Position numbers and translations under genes: made by a program. Below the pieces are notes generated by a model. The model saw only the letters and a program-made list of their open reading frames with translations, searched no databases and was not told the DNA's origin. Shown in pieces: positions 19,220-27,971 of a stretch of DNA of 64,000 nt. Source of the DNA: Candidatus Thiodictyon syntrophicum (GTDB taxonomy: Bacteria; Pseudomonadota; Gammaproteobacteria; Chromatiales; Chromatiaceae); assembly GCF_002813775.1 (NCBI RefSeq), contig NZ_CP020370.1, positions 3,001,501-3,065,500 on the forward strand. Direction: 5' to 3'. Each line of letters opens with the position of its first letter. Position 1 is the stretch's first letter.

Positions 19220-19297
19220 TTCAAGGGAAAAGCAAAGCTTGATCGAGGCCCGAAAACGTTTCGGCTGAGTCAGGCGAAGTACTCGGGCCTGGTCACT

Positions 19298-19837
19298 TTA
19301 CCTGTCCCGAGCGGCGGCCGGTGCCGCCTCCGGCGCAATGGCCGCCAAAAGTCCCCGCAGCAGGTCCAGGGGTGCAGGTGGGCAACCGGGGATCTTCACA
19401 TCCACCGGGATGACATTCTCCACCGCCCCGCAACTCGCGTAGGACTCGCCGAATTCCCCGCCATCGCAGGCGCAGGTGCCGGCGGCGATGACGAGCTTCG
19501 GGATCGGGGTTGCGGCCCAAGTGCGGCGCAGGGCCGTCTCCATGTGGCGCGAGACGGGGCCCGTGACCAACAGTGCGTCGGCGTGGCGCGGGGAGGCGAC
19601 GAAGTGCAGGCCAAAGCGTTCCAGGTCGTAATAGGGATTATTGAGCGCGTGGATCTCCAGTTCGCAGCCGTTGCAGGAGCCGGCATCGACCTGGCGGATG
19701 GCGAGGCTGCGCCCGAGGCGGGCGTGGACGTGCCGCAGCAGTTCGATCCCCAGCCGCTCCAATTCCGCATCATCCGCCGCGGGCGCGGGTTCGGTGATGA
19801 CGCCGGTTTTCAGGGATTGCTTCAGGATGCGGAACAT
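19298..19837 (-). CDS. Ehr/hydrogenase-4-like small subunit (NuoB/HyfI family)
   Basis: A 179-residue Fe-S subunit. Cys55 and Cys58 (SCNGCE), Cys122 (GTCACDGG) and Cys152 (PGCPP) provide the ligands of the proximal [4Fe-4S] cluster of NuoB and hydrogenase small subunits. It should sit at the cytoplasmic membrane face against the large subunit. It is shorter than E. coli HyfI. It is the last gene of the operon but is separated from the large-subunit gene by about 450 bp of repeats, unlike the other junctions, which overlap by 4 bp. No HyfH/NuoI-type ferredoxin gene is present. Confidence 0.85.
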   Translation of the reverse strand: MFRILKQSLKTGVITEPAPAADDAELERLGIELLRHVHARLGRSLAIRQVDAGSCNGCELEIHALNNPYYDLERFGLHFVASPRHADALLVTGPVSRHMETALRRTWAATPIPKLVIAAGTCACDGGEFGESYASCGAVENVIPVDVKIPGCPPAPLDLLRGLLAAIAPEAAPAAARDR

Positions 19838-19943
19838 GGGGCGTTACCCTCGGGGAGAATGAGTCGTGCGGCAAAGGAAGACGGGGCCAAGGATTTCAAT
19901 GTGGGCGGCGAGTCGCGTCAATACCCGGCATTCATTCGTCGCT

Positions 19944-20032
19944 GTATGTCACGCCCTTTCAGGGCTGGGCATTCCCATACACGGCACCCAGGGCGTTGCC
20001 CTGGGCTGGTATGTCAGGCCCCTTTGGGGCTT
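19944..20032. repeat. ~90-bp repeat, copy 1 (between small and large subunit genes)
   Basis: Contains GTCACGCCCTTTCAGGGCTGGG and GCGTTGCCCTGGGCTGGTATG. An inverted copy is at 27820-27908, upstream of the operon's regulator. Several short hairpins (CCCTTTCAGGG, CAGGGCGTTGCCCTG) lie within it. Confidence 0.75.
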
Positions 20033-20090
20033 GGGATGCGCCGCGGGTCTTGATAATGATCTTGACGATTGTGCGCGCAGCGAGATCGTT

Positions 20091-20149
20091 GGTCCGCACA
20101 GCGGACCCTACGGGTTCGCTGCGTCCCCGTAGGGTCCGCTGTGCGGACC
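20091..20149. repeat. GGTCCGC-GCGGACC palindrome pair
   Basis: GGTCCGCACAGCGGACCCTA at 20091 faces its near-perfect reverse complement ending at 20149. Together with the ~90-bp repeat at 19944 and a GCGTTCATTTGC half element at 20219-20249 it fills the 447-bp gap inside the Ehr-like operon, where no gene is seen. Confidence 0.7.
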
Positions 20150-20284
20150 GCTCGCCGCGTGCCTAGCGAACGTCCCGACCCGAGGGATGATGGGTATAAC
20201 GGCAAACTGGATTGAATTCGCGTTCATTTGCGTTCATTTGCGGCTGATCTTCTTCTTGAATCGCGTCAATCCAGAGCGACCGCG

Positions 20285-21886
20285 TTAAAGATCGACCCCG
20301 GAATAAGACCCATTGACCGACTTGTTGCACACCGGAAAGTCGGGCACGATGTTGTCCAGGACCAATTGCTCCAGGCCCGGCCAGATGAACCAGCTCGGGT
20401 CGCGCGGGAAGAAGCGGGCGATGCGCCCCTCGGCGGCGAAGCGCACGAAGCTCAATACCTCGCCGCGCCAGCCCTCCACCAGGCCCAGGCCGACCGCCCC
20501 GGGCGTCGCCGCGGGCAGGGGCGTGGCGATGGGGCCGTCCGGCAGGGTCTCGAGTAGTCGTTCCATCAGGGCCAGGCTGCCGCGGACCTCCGCCATGCGC
20601 ACCCGCACCCGGGCGGCCACATCGCCGTCGGCCTCGGTATGGACCTTGACCTCGAGGGTGTCGTAGGGCGGGTAGGGGTAGTCGTGGCGCAGGTCGAAGG
20701 GCAGGCCGCTCGCCTTGCCGACGTAGCCGGTGCAGCCCAGGGCCCGCGCCTGCTCGGTGGTCAGGCGCCCGGTGGTGATCAGGCGGTCGTTCAGGGACGG
20801 GTGGTCGTCGATGACATTGAAAAGCGGTTTGACGGCCTTGCGCAGGGCACTGTGGTCGGCGTGCAGGGTTTGCCGCGCGTCGGCCGCCAGGTCGTGAACG
20901 ACGCCGCCGGGGACGATGGCGTCCATCATCAGGCGGTGTCCGAAGAGGGTGCGGCTGCGCCGCTGCCAGGCCTCGCGCAGGCGCGCGCACTGGACGAGCG
21001 CGAAGGTGAAGCCCACGTCGTTGCAGATGGCCCCGATATCGCCCAAGTGGTTGGCGACGCGCTCGCGCTCGGCCATCAGGGCGCGCAGCCACAGGGCGCG
21101 GGGCGGGACCTCGCACCCGGCGGCGCGCTCCATGGCCTGGCAGGCGGCCCAGGTGTGGGCGACCGTGGAGTCGCCGCTGACCCGCCCCGCCAGCCGGGCC
21201 AACCCGGCGGGGTCCCGGCCCACGGCGATCTTCTCGATGCCCTTGTGGACATAGCCCAGGCGCTCCTCCAGGCGCAGGACATCCTCACCCATGGCGTGGA
21301 AGCGAAAGTGACCGGGCTCGATGATGCCGGCGTGCACCGGGCCCACCGGGATCTCGTAGACGCCGCTGCCGTGGACCGGGACGAAGGGGTAGCCCGCGTC
21401 CGCCGGGGTGCGGGCATCGGAGCGACCGGCCGCCGGGAACTCGGCGCGCAGCGGAAACTCGTCCGCCGCCCAGGCCTGGTGACGGGTCCAGCGGCGTGTC
21501 TCGCCGCTGAAGGAGACGCCGGTCAGGTCGTGGCAGTGACGCTCCAGGCGCTCCAGGCCCGGGTAGTAGGGCGTCTGGGACGGCAGCACCGGCTGTTGCA
21601 GCGCGACCGGTGTCTCCAGCAGCAGATAACCGCCCTGGTGCTCCAGGGCCGCGCGCACCACGATGAGGCTCGCGCCGGGCGCGTCGCTCGCGGTGTCCGG
21701 CGGATCGGCCCAGACCCCCGCGTGGCGCAACCCCATCCGCGCCCCGATCTTGGCCGCGCTGCCCCAGTCGTGGGGGTTGAGCACCAGCCGCCGCGCCGGG
21801 GGCAGGGACTGCAGGTCGTCGGCGTGGGCGAGCAGGCGCTTGTCCGCCAGCCGGGTGAGGAACTCGAACAGCCAGTCGATCTTCAC
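20285..21886 (-). CDS. Ehr/hydrogenase-4-like large subunit lacking NiFe-site cysteines
   Basis: A 533-residue protein with an N-terminal NuoC-like part (to about residue 150) and a NuoD/hydrogenase-large-subunit part containing GPVHAGIIEPGHFRF and LGYVHKGIEK. The first nickel motif (R-x-C-G-x-C in hydrogenases) reads RVSGDS, with Ser at about residues 237 and 240. The C-terminal motif (D-P-C-x-x-C) is replaced by VPDFPVCNKS, leaving a single Cys. A Ni-Fe centre is therefore not expected. The GTG start at 21886 overlaps the preceding gene by 4 bp. The set fits Ehr-type complexes between complex I and group 4 hydrogenases; the electron partner is unknown. Confidence 0.87.
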   Translation of the reverse strand: MKIDWLFEFLTRLADKRLLAHADDLQSLPPARRLVLNPHDWGSAAKIGARMGLRHAGVWADPPDTASDAPGASLIVVRAALEHQGGYLLLETPVALQQPVLPSQTPYYPGLERLERHCHDLTGVSFSGETRRWTRHQAWAADEFPLRAEFPAAGRSDARTPADAGYPFVPVHGSGVYEIPVGPVHAGIIEPGHFRFHAMGEDVLRLEERLGYVHKGIEKIAVGRDPAGLARLAGRVSGDSTVAHTWAACQAMERAAGCEVPPRALWLRALMAERERVANHLGDIGAICNDVGFTFALVQCARLREAWQRRSRTLFGHRLMMDAIVPGGVVHDLAADARQTLHADHSALRKAVKPLFNVIDDHPSLNDRLITTGRLTTEQARALGCTGYVGKASGLPFDLRHDYPYPPYDTLEVKVHTEADGDVAARVRVRMAEVRGSLALMERLLETLPDGPIATPLPAATPGAVGLGLVEGWRGEVLSFVRFAAEGRIARFFPRDPSWFIWPGLEQLVLDNIVPDFPVCNKSVNGSYSGVDL

Positions 21887-23409
21887 AGCAGGCGCGTCCC
21901 CGTAATCAGCCCGGTCGCCCGGTCCAGCCAGTTGGCCAGGAAGGCGGGGATCGCAAGCCCGAGCCACAGCACCAGCGTCAGGTGGACGGCGACCGGGATC
22001 ATGTTGGCCGCGACCGGCTGCTGGCCCTCCGGCGGGGTGCCGTAGACCATGGGGTGCAGGTGCCGGAAGAGTCCCGCAAAGGCGACCGCGAGCCCCGAGA
22101 GCAGGGCGAGCGTGAACCAGGGGGCGGTCTTCATGGTGGCCGTGAGCAGCAGGAACTCGCTCATGAAGACGCCGAAGGGCGGGAAGCCGGCGATCGCCGC
22201 AACCCCGATCAGGAGCGACCAGCCCACCGTCGGCTGGGTGCGGATCAGGCCGCGGATCTGCTCGATGGCCTGGGTGCCGGCGATATGGGTGGCATGACCG
22301 ACGGTGACGAAGATCGCGGACTTGGTCAGCGAGTGCACCAGCATGTGCAGCAGGGCGCCGAAGGTGGCGAGCGGCCCGCCCAGGCCGAAGCCGAAGGTCA
22401 TGAGCCCCATGTGCTCGATGGAGGAGTAGCTGAACATGCGCTTGATGTCACGCTGGCGGTGCAGGAAGAGCCCGGCCACCAGGAAGGACACGAGGCCGAA
22501 GCCCATCAGCAGGTAGCCCGCCAGGTGTGGGTTGCTGGTGTGCGCCAGCGACCCGTCCACCAGCATCTTGAGCCGCACCACGGCATAGAGTGCGACATTG
22601 AGCAGGAGCCCGGAGAGCACCGCGGACATGGGGGTCGGGCCCTCCGAATGGGCATCCGGCAGCCATTGATGCATGGGCACCAGGCCGACCTTGGTCCCGT
22701 AGCCCACCAGCAGGAAGACGAAGGCGAGCCGCATCACCGCCGGCTCCAGGCGCCCGGCCTCGGTATAGAGGGTGCTCCAGTTGAGCCCGGCGGCGGGGTC
22801 ACTGATCACCTGTTGGGCGGCGAAATAGGTCAGCACGGTGCCGAACAGGGCGAGCGCGATCCCCACGCCGCAGAGAATGAAATATTTCCAGGCCGCCTCC
22901 ACCGCCTCCGGGGTCCGGTACAGGGAGACCAGGAGGACCGTGGCCAGGGTGGCACCCTCCACCGCCACCCACATCACGCCCAGGTTGTCGGTGGTGAGCG
23001 CGACCAGCATGGTGAACATGAAGAGCTGGTACATGGAGTGATAGGTGCGCAGCCGCCGCGGCCCGATGCGGCCGATCGCCAGCACATAGCGCATGTAGGG
23101 GCGCGAGAAGATGCTGGTGGTCAGCGCGACGAAGGCGGTCAGTACCACCAGATAGACGTTGAAGGCATCGACCCGGAAGGGCATGCCGAAGATGTCCCCC
23201 GCGAGCGAGCCGGCGATCGGCCCAGGCCCGCCCAGGTCGCCGGGCAGGTCGCTGACCTGGGCCACCGACCAGGCGAGCCAAAGCGCCGCGGCGAGCGAGA
23301 GCGCCGAGACGCCCAGATTGAACCAGCCGGCGAGCGGCGGCGGGCGGATCAGGCCGAGGATCAGGGCGCCCAGGAGCGGCGTCAGCAACACCAGGGTGAG
23401 TGCGTTCAC
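21883..23409 (-). CDS. Ehr/HyfF-like proton-pumping membrane subunit (NuoL/M/N family)
   Basis: A 508-residue antiporter-like subunit with about 14 membrane helices. Family residues are visible in AVEGATLATVLLVS (Glu on TM5), YGTKVGLVPMHQWLPDAHSEGPTP (Lys on TM7, and the discontinuous helix) and LHMLVHSLTKSAIF (Lys on TM12 region). These form the proton channel in complex I homologues. The GTG start at 23409 overlaps the previous gene by 4 bp, and its end overlaps the large subunit gene in the same way. Its role would be ion translocation driven by electron transfer in the peripheral arm. Confidence 0.88.
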   Translation of the reverse strand: MNALTLVLLTPLLGALILGLIRPPPLAGWFNLGVSALSLAAALWLAWSVAQVSDLPGDLGGPGPIAGSLAGDIFGMPFRVDAFNVYLVVLTAFVALTTSIFSRPYMRYVLAIGRIGPRRLRTYHSMYQLFMFTMLVALTTDNLGVMWVAVEGATLATVLLVSLYRTPEAVEAAWKYFILCGVGIALALFGTVLTYFAAQQVISDPAAGLNWSTLYTEAGRLEPAVMRLAFVFLLVGYGTKVGLVPMHQWLPDAHSEGPTPMSAVLSGLLLNVALYAVVRLKMLVDGSLAHTSNPHLAGYLLMGFGLVSFLVAGLFLHRQRDIKRMFSYSSIEHMGLMTFGFGLGGPLATFGALLHMLVHSLTKSAIFVTVGHATHIAGTQAIEQIRGLIRTQPTVGWSLLIGVAAIAGFPPFGVFMSEFLLLTATMKTAPWFTLALLSGLAVAFAGLFRHLHPMVYGTPPEGQQPVAANMIPVAVHLTLVLWLGLAIPAFLANWLDRATGLITGTRLL

Positions 23410-24089
23410 TGGTCGCCCCCCGTCTCGCGCAGCCGATTGAGTCGGTCCACGTCGAGCGAATCGATGCTCTCGCGGATCTGCAGGAAGAAGACGCCGAACA
23501 GCACCATGGCCACCAACACGTCGAAGGCGACCCCCAGTTCCACCACCAGCGGCATGCCGCCGGTGGCCGAGACGGCGGCCAGGAAGAGCCCGTTCTCCAT
23601 CGACATGAAGCCCAGCACCTGCGCCACCGCCTGGGTGCGGAAGACCATCATCAGGAGCCCGATCAGGACCACCGCCAGGCTGATGGCGACGATGTTGCGG
23701 GTAAAGGCCAGTTCCTCCTGGATCATGGGCAGCACCAGCCAATAACTGAAGATCACCAGCGCGACCGCGGCCATGGTCACGAGCGTGGGGCTTTGCAGGG
23801 ACTCGGTGTGCCGCTCCAACTCCAGGCGCCGCACCAGCCGATGCAGCATCCAGGGGATCAGCAAGGCCTTGAGCGCCAGCGTCAGGGCAGCCGAGAAGTA
23901 CAGGTGATGGATGTGCCCGGTCGCCGCCACCACCGTGGTCACGGCCGCCACCAGGGCGCCCTGCCAGGCGAAGGCATGGATCGCCGAGATCAGCCGGTTC
24001 TGCGCCAGCAGCACGAAGGACAGGAACAGCACGATCGCCGCCAGCACCAGCACCAATTGCTGGAGGAGCGGCAGCAGGCCCAGGTTCAT
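23406..24089 (-). CDS. Ehr/HyfE-like membrane subunit
   Basis: A 227-residue protein, close to the length of E. coli HyfE. The N-terminal half has three to four helices including LLAQNRLISAIHAFAWQGAL; the C-terminal half resembles NuoK with VLGFMSMENGLFLAAVSATGGMP, carrying the buried Glu of the proton path. The ATG at 24089 overlaps the HyfC-like gene stop by 4 bp (ATGA). It should bridge the NuoH-like and antiporter-like subunits. Regulation is through the operon. Confidence 0.87.
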   Translation of the reverse strand: MNLGLLPLLQQLVLVLAAIVLFLSFVLLAQNRLISAIHAFAWQGALVAAVTTVVAATGHIHHLYFSAALTLALKALLIPWMLHRLVRRLELERHTESLQSPTLVTMAAVALVIFSYWLVLPMIQEELAFTRNIVAISLAVVLIGLLMMVFRTQAVAQVLGFMSMENGLFLAAVSATGGMPLVVELGVAFDVLVAMVLFGVFFLQIRESIDSLDVDRLNRLRETGGDQ

Positions 24090-25051
24090 GCCCCCACCTC
24101 CAGGATCACATGGCTCAGGAGCCCCAGCAGCGACAGCAGCAGGGCCAGATTGAGAAATTCCGGGGCGCGGAACAGCCGCATCTTGGCCAGTACCGTCTCC
24201 CCGACCGCCAGGACCGCCCCGAGTGCGGCGAGCTTGGCCAGCACCGCGGCCAGCCCGAGCCCCAGGGCGGCGGCGCCGAACCCGCGCCCGATCCCCCAGG
24301 GGAAGAAGACATTGGCGATCAGGGTTCCATAGAGCAGCAGCTTGATCTGCGCCGACCACTCCATCAGGGCCAGGTGGCGGCCCGAGTATTCGAGCAACAT
24401 GGCCTCGTGGATCATCGTCAGTTCCAGGTGGGTGGTCGGGTTGTCGATGGGGATGCGGCCGGATTCGGCGACCGCCACCAGGACCAGGCCGCCCAGGGCG
24501 AACAGATAGGATGGCCGCAGGACGAAGCCGTCGACCAGGTGATAATCGATGACGCTCGACAGGTTGGTCGAGTGTGCGGTCATGGCCAGGGTGAAGACCG
24601 CCATCAGCATGGCCGGCTCGGCCAGGGCCCCGATCAGCATCTCGCGCGAGGCCCCCATGCCGCCGAAGGCGGTGCCCACGTCCATGCCCGCCAGGGCCAG
24701 AAACACCCGCGCGAGCGCCAGGAGCCCCACCAGCACGATGATGTCGGCGATGGCCGCGGTCGGGAGATCCACCACCAGCAGCGGCACGGTTGCCGCCGCC
24801 ATCCAGGTGGCCGTAAAGACGATATAGGGCGCGGCGCGGAACAGGGGGGAGGCGGTATGGGCGACCCGCGCCTCCTTGGCCAGCAGCTTATAGAGATCCC
24901 GATAGGCCTGGAGCAGGGGCGCGCCGCGGCGGTTCTGCAGCCGCGCCTTGACCTTGCGCACCCACCCGACCAGGAGCGGTGCCAGGGCGATGTACAGGCA
25001 CGACTGAAAGACCGCGAGGACCCAGCCGGGCAGGGTGAGGTAATTATCCAC
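24086..25051 (-). CDS. Ehr/HyfC-like membrane subunit (NuoH family)
   Basis: A 321-residue NuoH relative with about eight helices. KARLQNRRGAPLLQAYRDLYKLLAKE is the cytoplasmic loop typical of NuoH/HyfC, and DNPTTHLELTMIHEAMLLEYSG carries the conserved acidic residues at the quinone or junction site. It connects the peripheral Fe-S arm to the membrane pumps. The gene is separated from the HyfB-like gene by about 190 bp containing a hexanucleotide palindrome, the only gap in the upstream part of the operon. Confidence 0.9.
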   Translation of the reverse strand: MDNYLTLPGWVLAVFQSCLYIALAPLLVGWVRKVKARLQNRRGAPLLQAYRDLYKLLAKEARVAHTASPLFRAAPYIVFTATWMAAATVPLLVVDLPTAAIADIIVLVGLLALARVFLALAGMDVGTAFGGMGASREMLIGALAEPAMLMAVFTLAMTAHSTNLSSVIDYHLVDGFVLRPSYLFALGGLVLVAVAESGRIPIDNPTTHLELTMIHEAMLLEYSGRHLALMEWSAQIKLLLYGTLIANVFFPWGIGRGFGAAALGLGLAAVLAKLAALGAVLAVGETVLAKMRLFRAPEFLNLALLLSLLGLLSHVILEVGA

Positions 25052-25088
25052 GGCCGTGGGTTTCTCTGATAGCGAGTGCCTTTTGCGC

Positions 25089-25206
25089 CGTTGTCGTTGT
25101 CGTTGTCGTAATCGTAATCGAGGTTATCGTGGTGACTCGGATTCTCGCACCCCAAATTGCATCGCTTCTCCGATTACGACAACGATTACGACAACGACAA
25201 CGATTG
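25089..25206. repeat. Hexanucleotide palindromic element, copy B
   Basis: Outer GTTGTC and GACAAC tracts flank a ~60-bp core that, on the minus strand, reads GGAGAAGCGATGCAATTT then GGGGTGCGAGAATCCGAG. Copies C (27722) and D (28462) carry the same core. It sits between the HyfB-like and HyfC-like genes and could attenuate or process the transcript there. Confidence 0.8.
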
Positions 25207-25237
25207 TGCGTAACTTGTTCTTGGCCCGTTACTAGGT

Positions 25238-27277
25238 TCATGTGATGATCCATAAGAGCCCCACCAGGGTCGCCAGCGTCCAGCCGAGATAGACCCGGAC
25301 ACTGCCCGATTGCAGCAGCACCACCCGTCTGGCCGCCGACTCCACCGCCCGGGCGATCGGCAGATAGAGGAGCCCCCAGAAGCGGTCGCCGATATGCAGC
25401 CGATGGCGCAGCGTGCCGTCCTCTTGCCGGGTCATCGTTTCATCGATCTGGAACAGGAGCCCGAAGACCCGCCGGATCGGTTGGGCAAAGGCGGTGGCGG
25501 TGTACTGCATCCGCGGCGAGGGCGGCGCGAAACCGCAGTCCCAAGCATCGCTGCGGCGTATCCAGCGCACCGGTGCGCCGCGCGACCACAGATAGTTCAG
25601 GCCCCAAAAGACCGTGAGGCCGATCCCGGCGAGCATCAGCACGATCAGTGGGCCGCTATAGCTCGCGGTCTGCGGCGACACGGGGGTCAGCCACAGCCAA
25701 CCGTAGGCGCTGGCCTGGGGCAGTCCGCCGCCCAGGATCGCCCGCGGCACGGCGTCGATCAGCCCGATGACCCAGGTCGGGAAGACCCCGAGCAGCAGGC
25801 ACAGGAGCGCCAGGAAACCCTGACCGGCCTGCATCCCCCAGGGTCCCGGGCGGGCGCGCCGCACATGGCGCGAGCGCGCCTGACCGAGGAAGGCGACGCC
25901 ATAGACCTTGACGAAGGTCACCGCCACCAGTGCCCCGGTCAGGGCCAGCACGGCGGAGGCGATGGGGATGAGGCTGCGCAGGACCCCGCTCTGGAGTTGC
26001 CAGGCCTGCAGCGCCGCCTGGAAGGTCAGCCACTCCGAGACGAAGCCGTTGAAGGGGGGTAGGGCGGAGATGGACAGGACCCCGACCAGGAAGAAGAGCC
26101 CGGTCCAGGGCTTGCGGCGCAAGAGCCCGCCCATCTGGTCCAGGTCGCGCTCGTGGGTGCTGTGCAGGATGGCCCCGGCACCCAGGAACAGGAGACCCTT
26201 GAACAGGGCATGGTTCAGGCAGTGATACAGGGCCGCGACGAAGGCGAGGGCGCCGAGCGAGCGGTAGCCGGTGCTGAGGAACACGAGGCTCAGGCCCAGC
26301 CCGATGAAGATGATCCCCAGGTTCTCGACCGAAGAATAGGCGAGCAGGCGTTTGAGATCGGTCTGCAGCAGGGCCGCGAGCACCCCGAACAGGGCCGAGA
26401 GGCAGCCGATGATCAGGACCACCACCCCCCACTGCCAGGGGAACTGCCCGATCAGGTCGAAGACGAAGCGGATGAACCCATAGACGGCGACCTTCAGCAT
26501 CACCCCGGACATCAGGGCCGAGATGTGCGACGGGGCCACCGGGTGCGCCTCCGGCAGCCAGGCGTGTAGCGGCACCAACCCCGCCTTCATGCCGAAGCCC
26601 ATGAAGGCGAGGGCGAAGGCGACCCCGGCCCAGATCGGCGGCAGTTCGGCGGCGCGCAGTTCGCTGAAGGAAAAGCCGGTGCCGAAGGCCGCCAGCACCC
26701 CGTAGCCGAGCAGGATCATGAGCCCGCCCACGTGGGCCATCAGCAGATAGAGGAAGGCGGCGCGCCGGTTGGCGCTGTGCTCGTGGTGATAGGCGACCAG
26801 GAAATACGACGAGAGCGACATCAGCTCCCAGGCGACCATGAACAGGAAGGCGTCGTCCGCCAGTACCACCATCAACATGCCGGTCAGGAAGAGCCCGCTG
26901 AAGCCGCCCAGGGCCGCCAGCGAATCGTGCCCGTGCTCGAAGCCGCGGACATAGGCCGGCGCATAGAGCCCGACCGCGCAGGTAACGACCCCGATCAGCA
27001 GCAGAAAGAACCCGGCCAGGGCATCGAGCCGCACATGCCAGGGCAGCCAGGGCAGGCCGAGCGGCAGGGTCGTCTGAATCGTGCCGCCCAGCACCAGGGC
27101 GATCAGCCCCGCCGCCAGTGCCGCGAGCCCGGCCAGCCCGAGCAGCGGGGTGGCCGCCAGCCGCAGGGTCGCGGGCACCCGCCTGGCGAGCAGCGACACC
27201 AGCGCGGAGGCCAGGGCCAGGACCACCGCGAGCCCGGCCAGGGCCAGGGCCTGCTCCATGGTCACGGCGCCGCTCAT
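25238..27277 (-). CDS. Ehr/HyfB-like proton-pumping membrane subunit (NuoL/M family)
   Basis: A 679-residue subunit with about 15-16 membrane helices, similar in length to E. coli HyfB. Visible family segments are FMVAWELMSLSSYFLVAYHHE (TM5 Glu), GFGMKAGLVPLHAWLPEAHPVAPSH (TM7 Lys) and YHCLNHALFKGLLFLGAGAI (Lys on TM8). A C-terminal extension with WDCGFAPPSPRMQYTATAFAQPIRR is characteristic of the HyfB/HycC type. Its start overlaps the HTH regulator gene by 4 bp. It is the distal pump of the complex. A second ATG six codons in (MEQALA) is an alternative start. Confidence 0.9.
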   Translation of the reverse strand: MSGAVTMEQALALAGLAVVLALASALVSLLARRVPATLRLAATPLLGLAGLAALAAGLIALVLGGTIQTTLPLGLPWLPWHVRLDALAGFFLLLIGVVTCAVGLYAPAYVRGFEHGHDSLAALGGFSGLFLTGMLMVVLADDAFLFMVAWELMSLSSYFLVAYHHEHSANRRAAFLYLLMAHVGGLMILLGYGVLAAFGTGFSFSELRAAELPPIWAGVAFALAFMGFGMKAGLVPLHAWLPEAHPVAPSHISALMSGVMLKVAVYGFIRFVFDLIGQFPWQWGVVVLIIGCLSALFGVLAALLQTDLKRLLAYSSVENLGIIFIGLGLSLVFLSTGYRSLGALAFVAALYHCLNHALFKGLLFLGAGAILHSTHERDLDQMGGLLRRKPWTGLFFLVGVLSISALPPFNGFVSEWLTFQAALQAWQLQSGVLRSLIPIASAVLALTGALVAVTFVKVYGVAFLGQARSRHVRRARPGPWGMQAGQGFLALLCLLLGVFPTWVIGLIDAVPRAILGGGLPQASAYGWLWLTPVSPQTASYSGPLIVLMLAGIGLTVFWGLNYLWSRGAPVRWIRRSDAWDCGFAPPSPRMQYTATAFAQPIRRVFGLLFQIDETMTRQEDGTLRHRLHIGDRFWGLLYLPIARAVESAARRVVLLQSGSVRVYLGWTLATLVGLLWIIT

Positions 27278-27582
27278 TGGCCGGACTCCGCCGGGGGCAT
27301 CGGCAGCGGTTCGGCGATCGGCGGAGGCGTGCTCGCCGCCGCCCTGAGCCGCACCCCGCGCCCGCCGCCGCCGCTCGGTGAGCCCTCGGCGATGAACTCG
27401 ACCCCGACCCGCTCCAATGCCTCCACCAGCTTTACCAGCGAGTCCACGTTCCCGCGCACCGTGCCCTCGCTCGCCTCCATGCGCTGGATCGTCGGCAGCG
27501 ACAGCCCCGCCGCCTCGGCGAGGCGGCGTTGGTCGAGACCCAGCAAGGCGCGGGCGGCTCGGAGTTGGGCGGCGGTGAGCAT
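27274..27582 (-). CDS. XRE-family transcriptional regulator coupled to the Ehr-like operon
   Basis: A 102-residue protein whose N-terminal half is a Cro/CI-type helix-turn-helix: LRAARALLGLDQRRLAEAAG, then LSLPTIQRME. The middle part (VDSLVKLVEALERVGVEFI) is typical of small XRE proteins, and the tail is Pro/Ala-rich. The ATG at 27582 is preferred because conservation starts at MLTAAQLRAA. Its stop overlaps the HyfB-like start by 4 bp (ATGA), so it is translated with the operon and is a candidate autoregulator. Confidence 0.85.
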   Translation of the reverse strand: MLTAAQLRAARALLGLDQRRLAEAAGLSLPTIQRMEASEGTVRGNVDSLVKLVEALERVGVEFIAEGSPSGGGGRGVRLRAAASTPPPIAEPLPMPPAESGQ

Positions 27583-27721
27583 GTGCAGAACATCGGTTGT
27601 GATGCGTGGGGCCTTAGAATAGCCAGTTTTGGCTTGAGGGGGCAAGGGCAAAACGTCGGGGGCGGGGGAACGGCCCCGTGCGGGGGGCCGCTGGCCGAAG
27701 CCCGGACCTCGCAGCCTGGCC

Positions 27722-27785
27722 CTCGTTGTCGTTGTCGTAATTGGAGAAGCGATGCACTTTGGGGTGCGAGAGAATCCGGGGCGCT
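27722..27785. repeat. Hexanucleotide palindromic element, copy C
   Basis: One GTTGTC tract followed by the core TTGGAGAAGCGATGCAC and TTTGGGGTGCGAG; the second tract is missing. It lies in the 389-bp gap upstream of the XRE gene. Confidence 0.75.
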
Positions 27786-27819
27786 AGTAGGGCGTTTCGT
27801 CTTATCTTGCGATTCGTCG

Positions 27820-27908
27820 GAGCCCCGAAGGGGCGTGACATACCAGCCCAGGGCAACGCCCTGGGTATGAGGCATATAGCGGGGCCCAGCCCTGAAAGGC
27901 CGTGACAC
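27820..27908. repeat. ~90-bp repeat, copy 2 (inverted relative to 19944)
   Basis: Reverse-complement relative of 19944-20032, with CATACCAGCCCAGGGCAACG and CCCAGCCCTGAAAGGCCGTG. With copy C of the hexanucleotide element it accounts for most of 27583-27971; no gene is seen there. Confidence 0.75.
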
Positions 27909-27971
27909 AAGGAATTCCAGCCTACGGAGACGTTCAGGCTCCGGGATGGCGAGTGGGGGCTGCCCCGAGCC

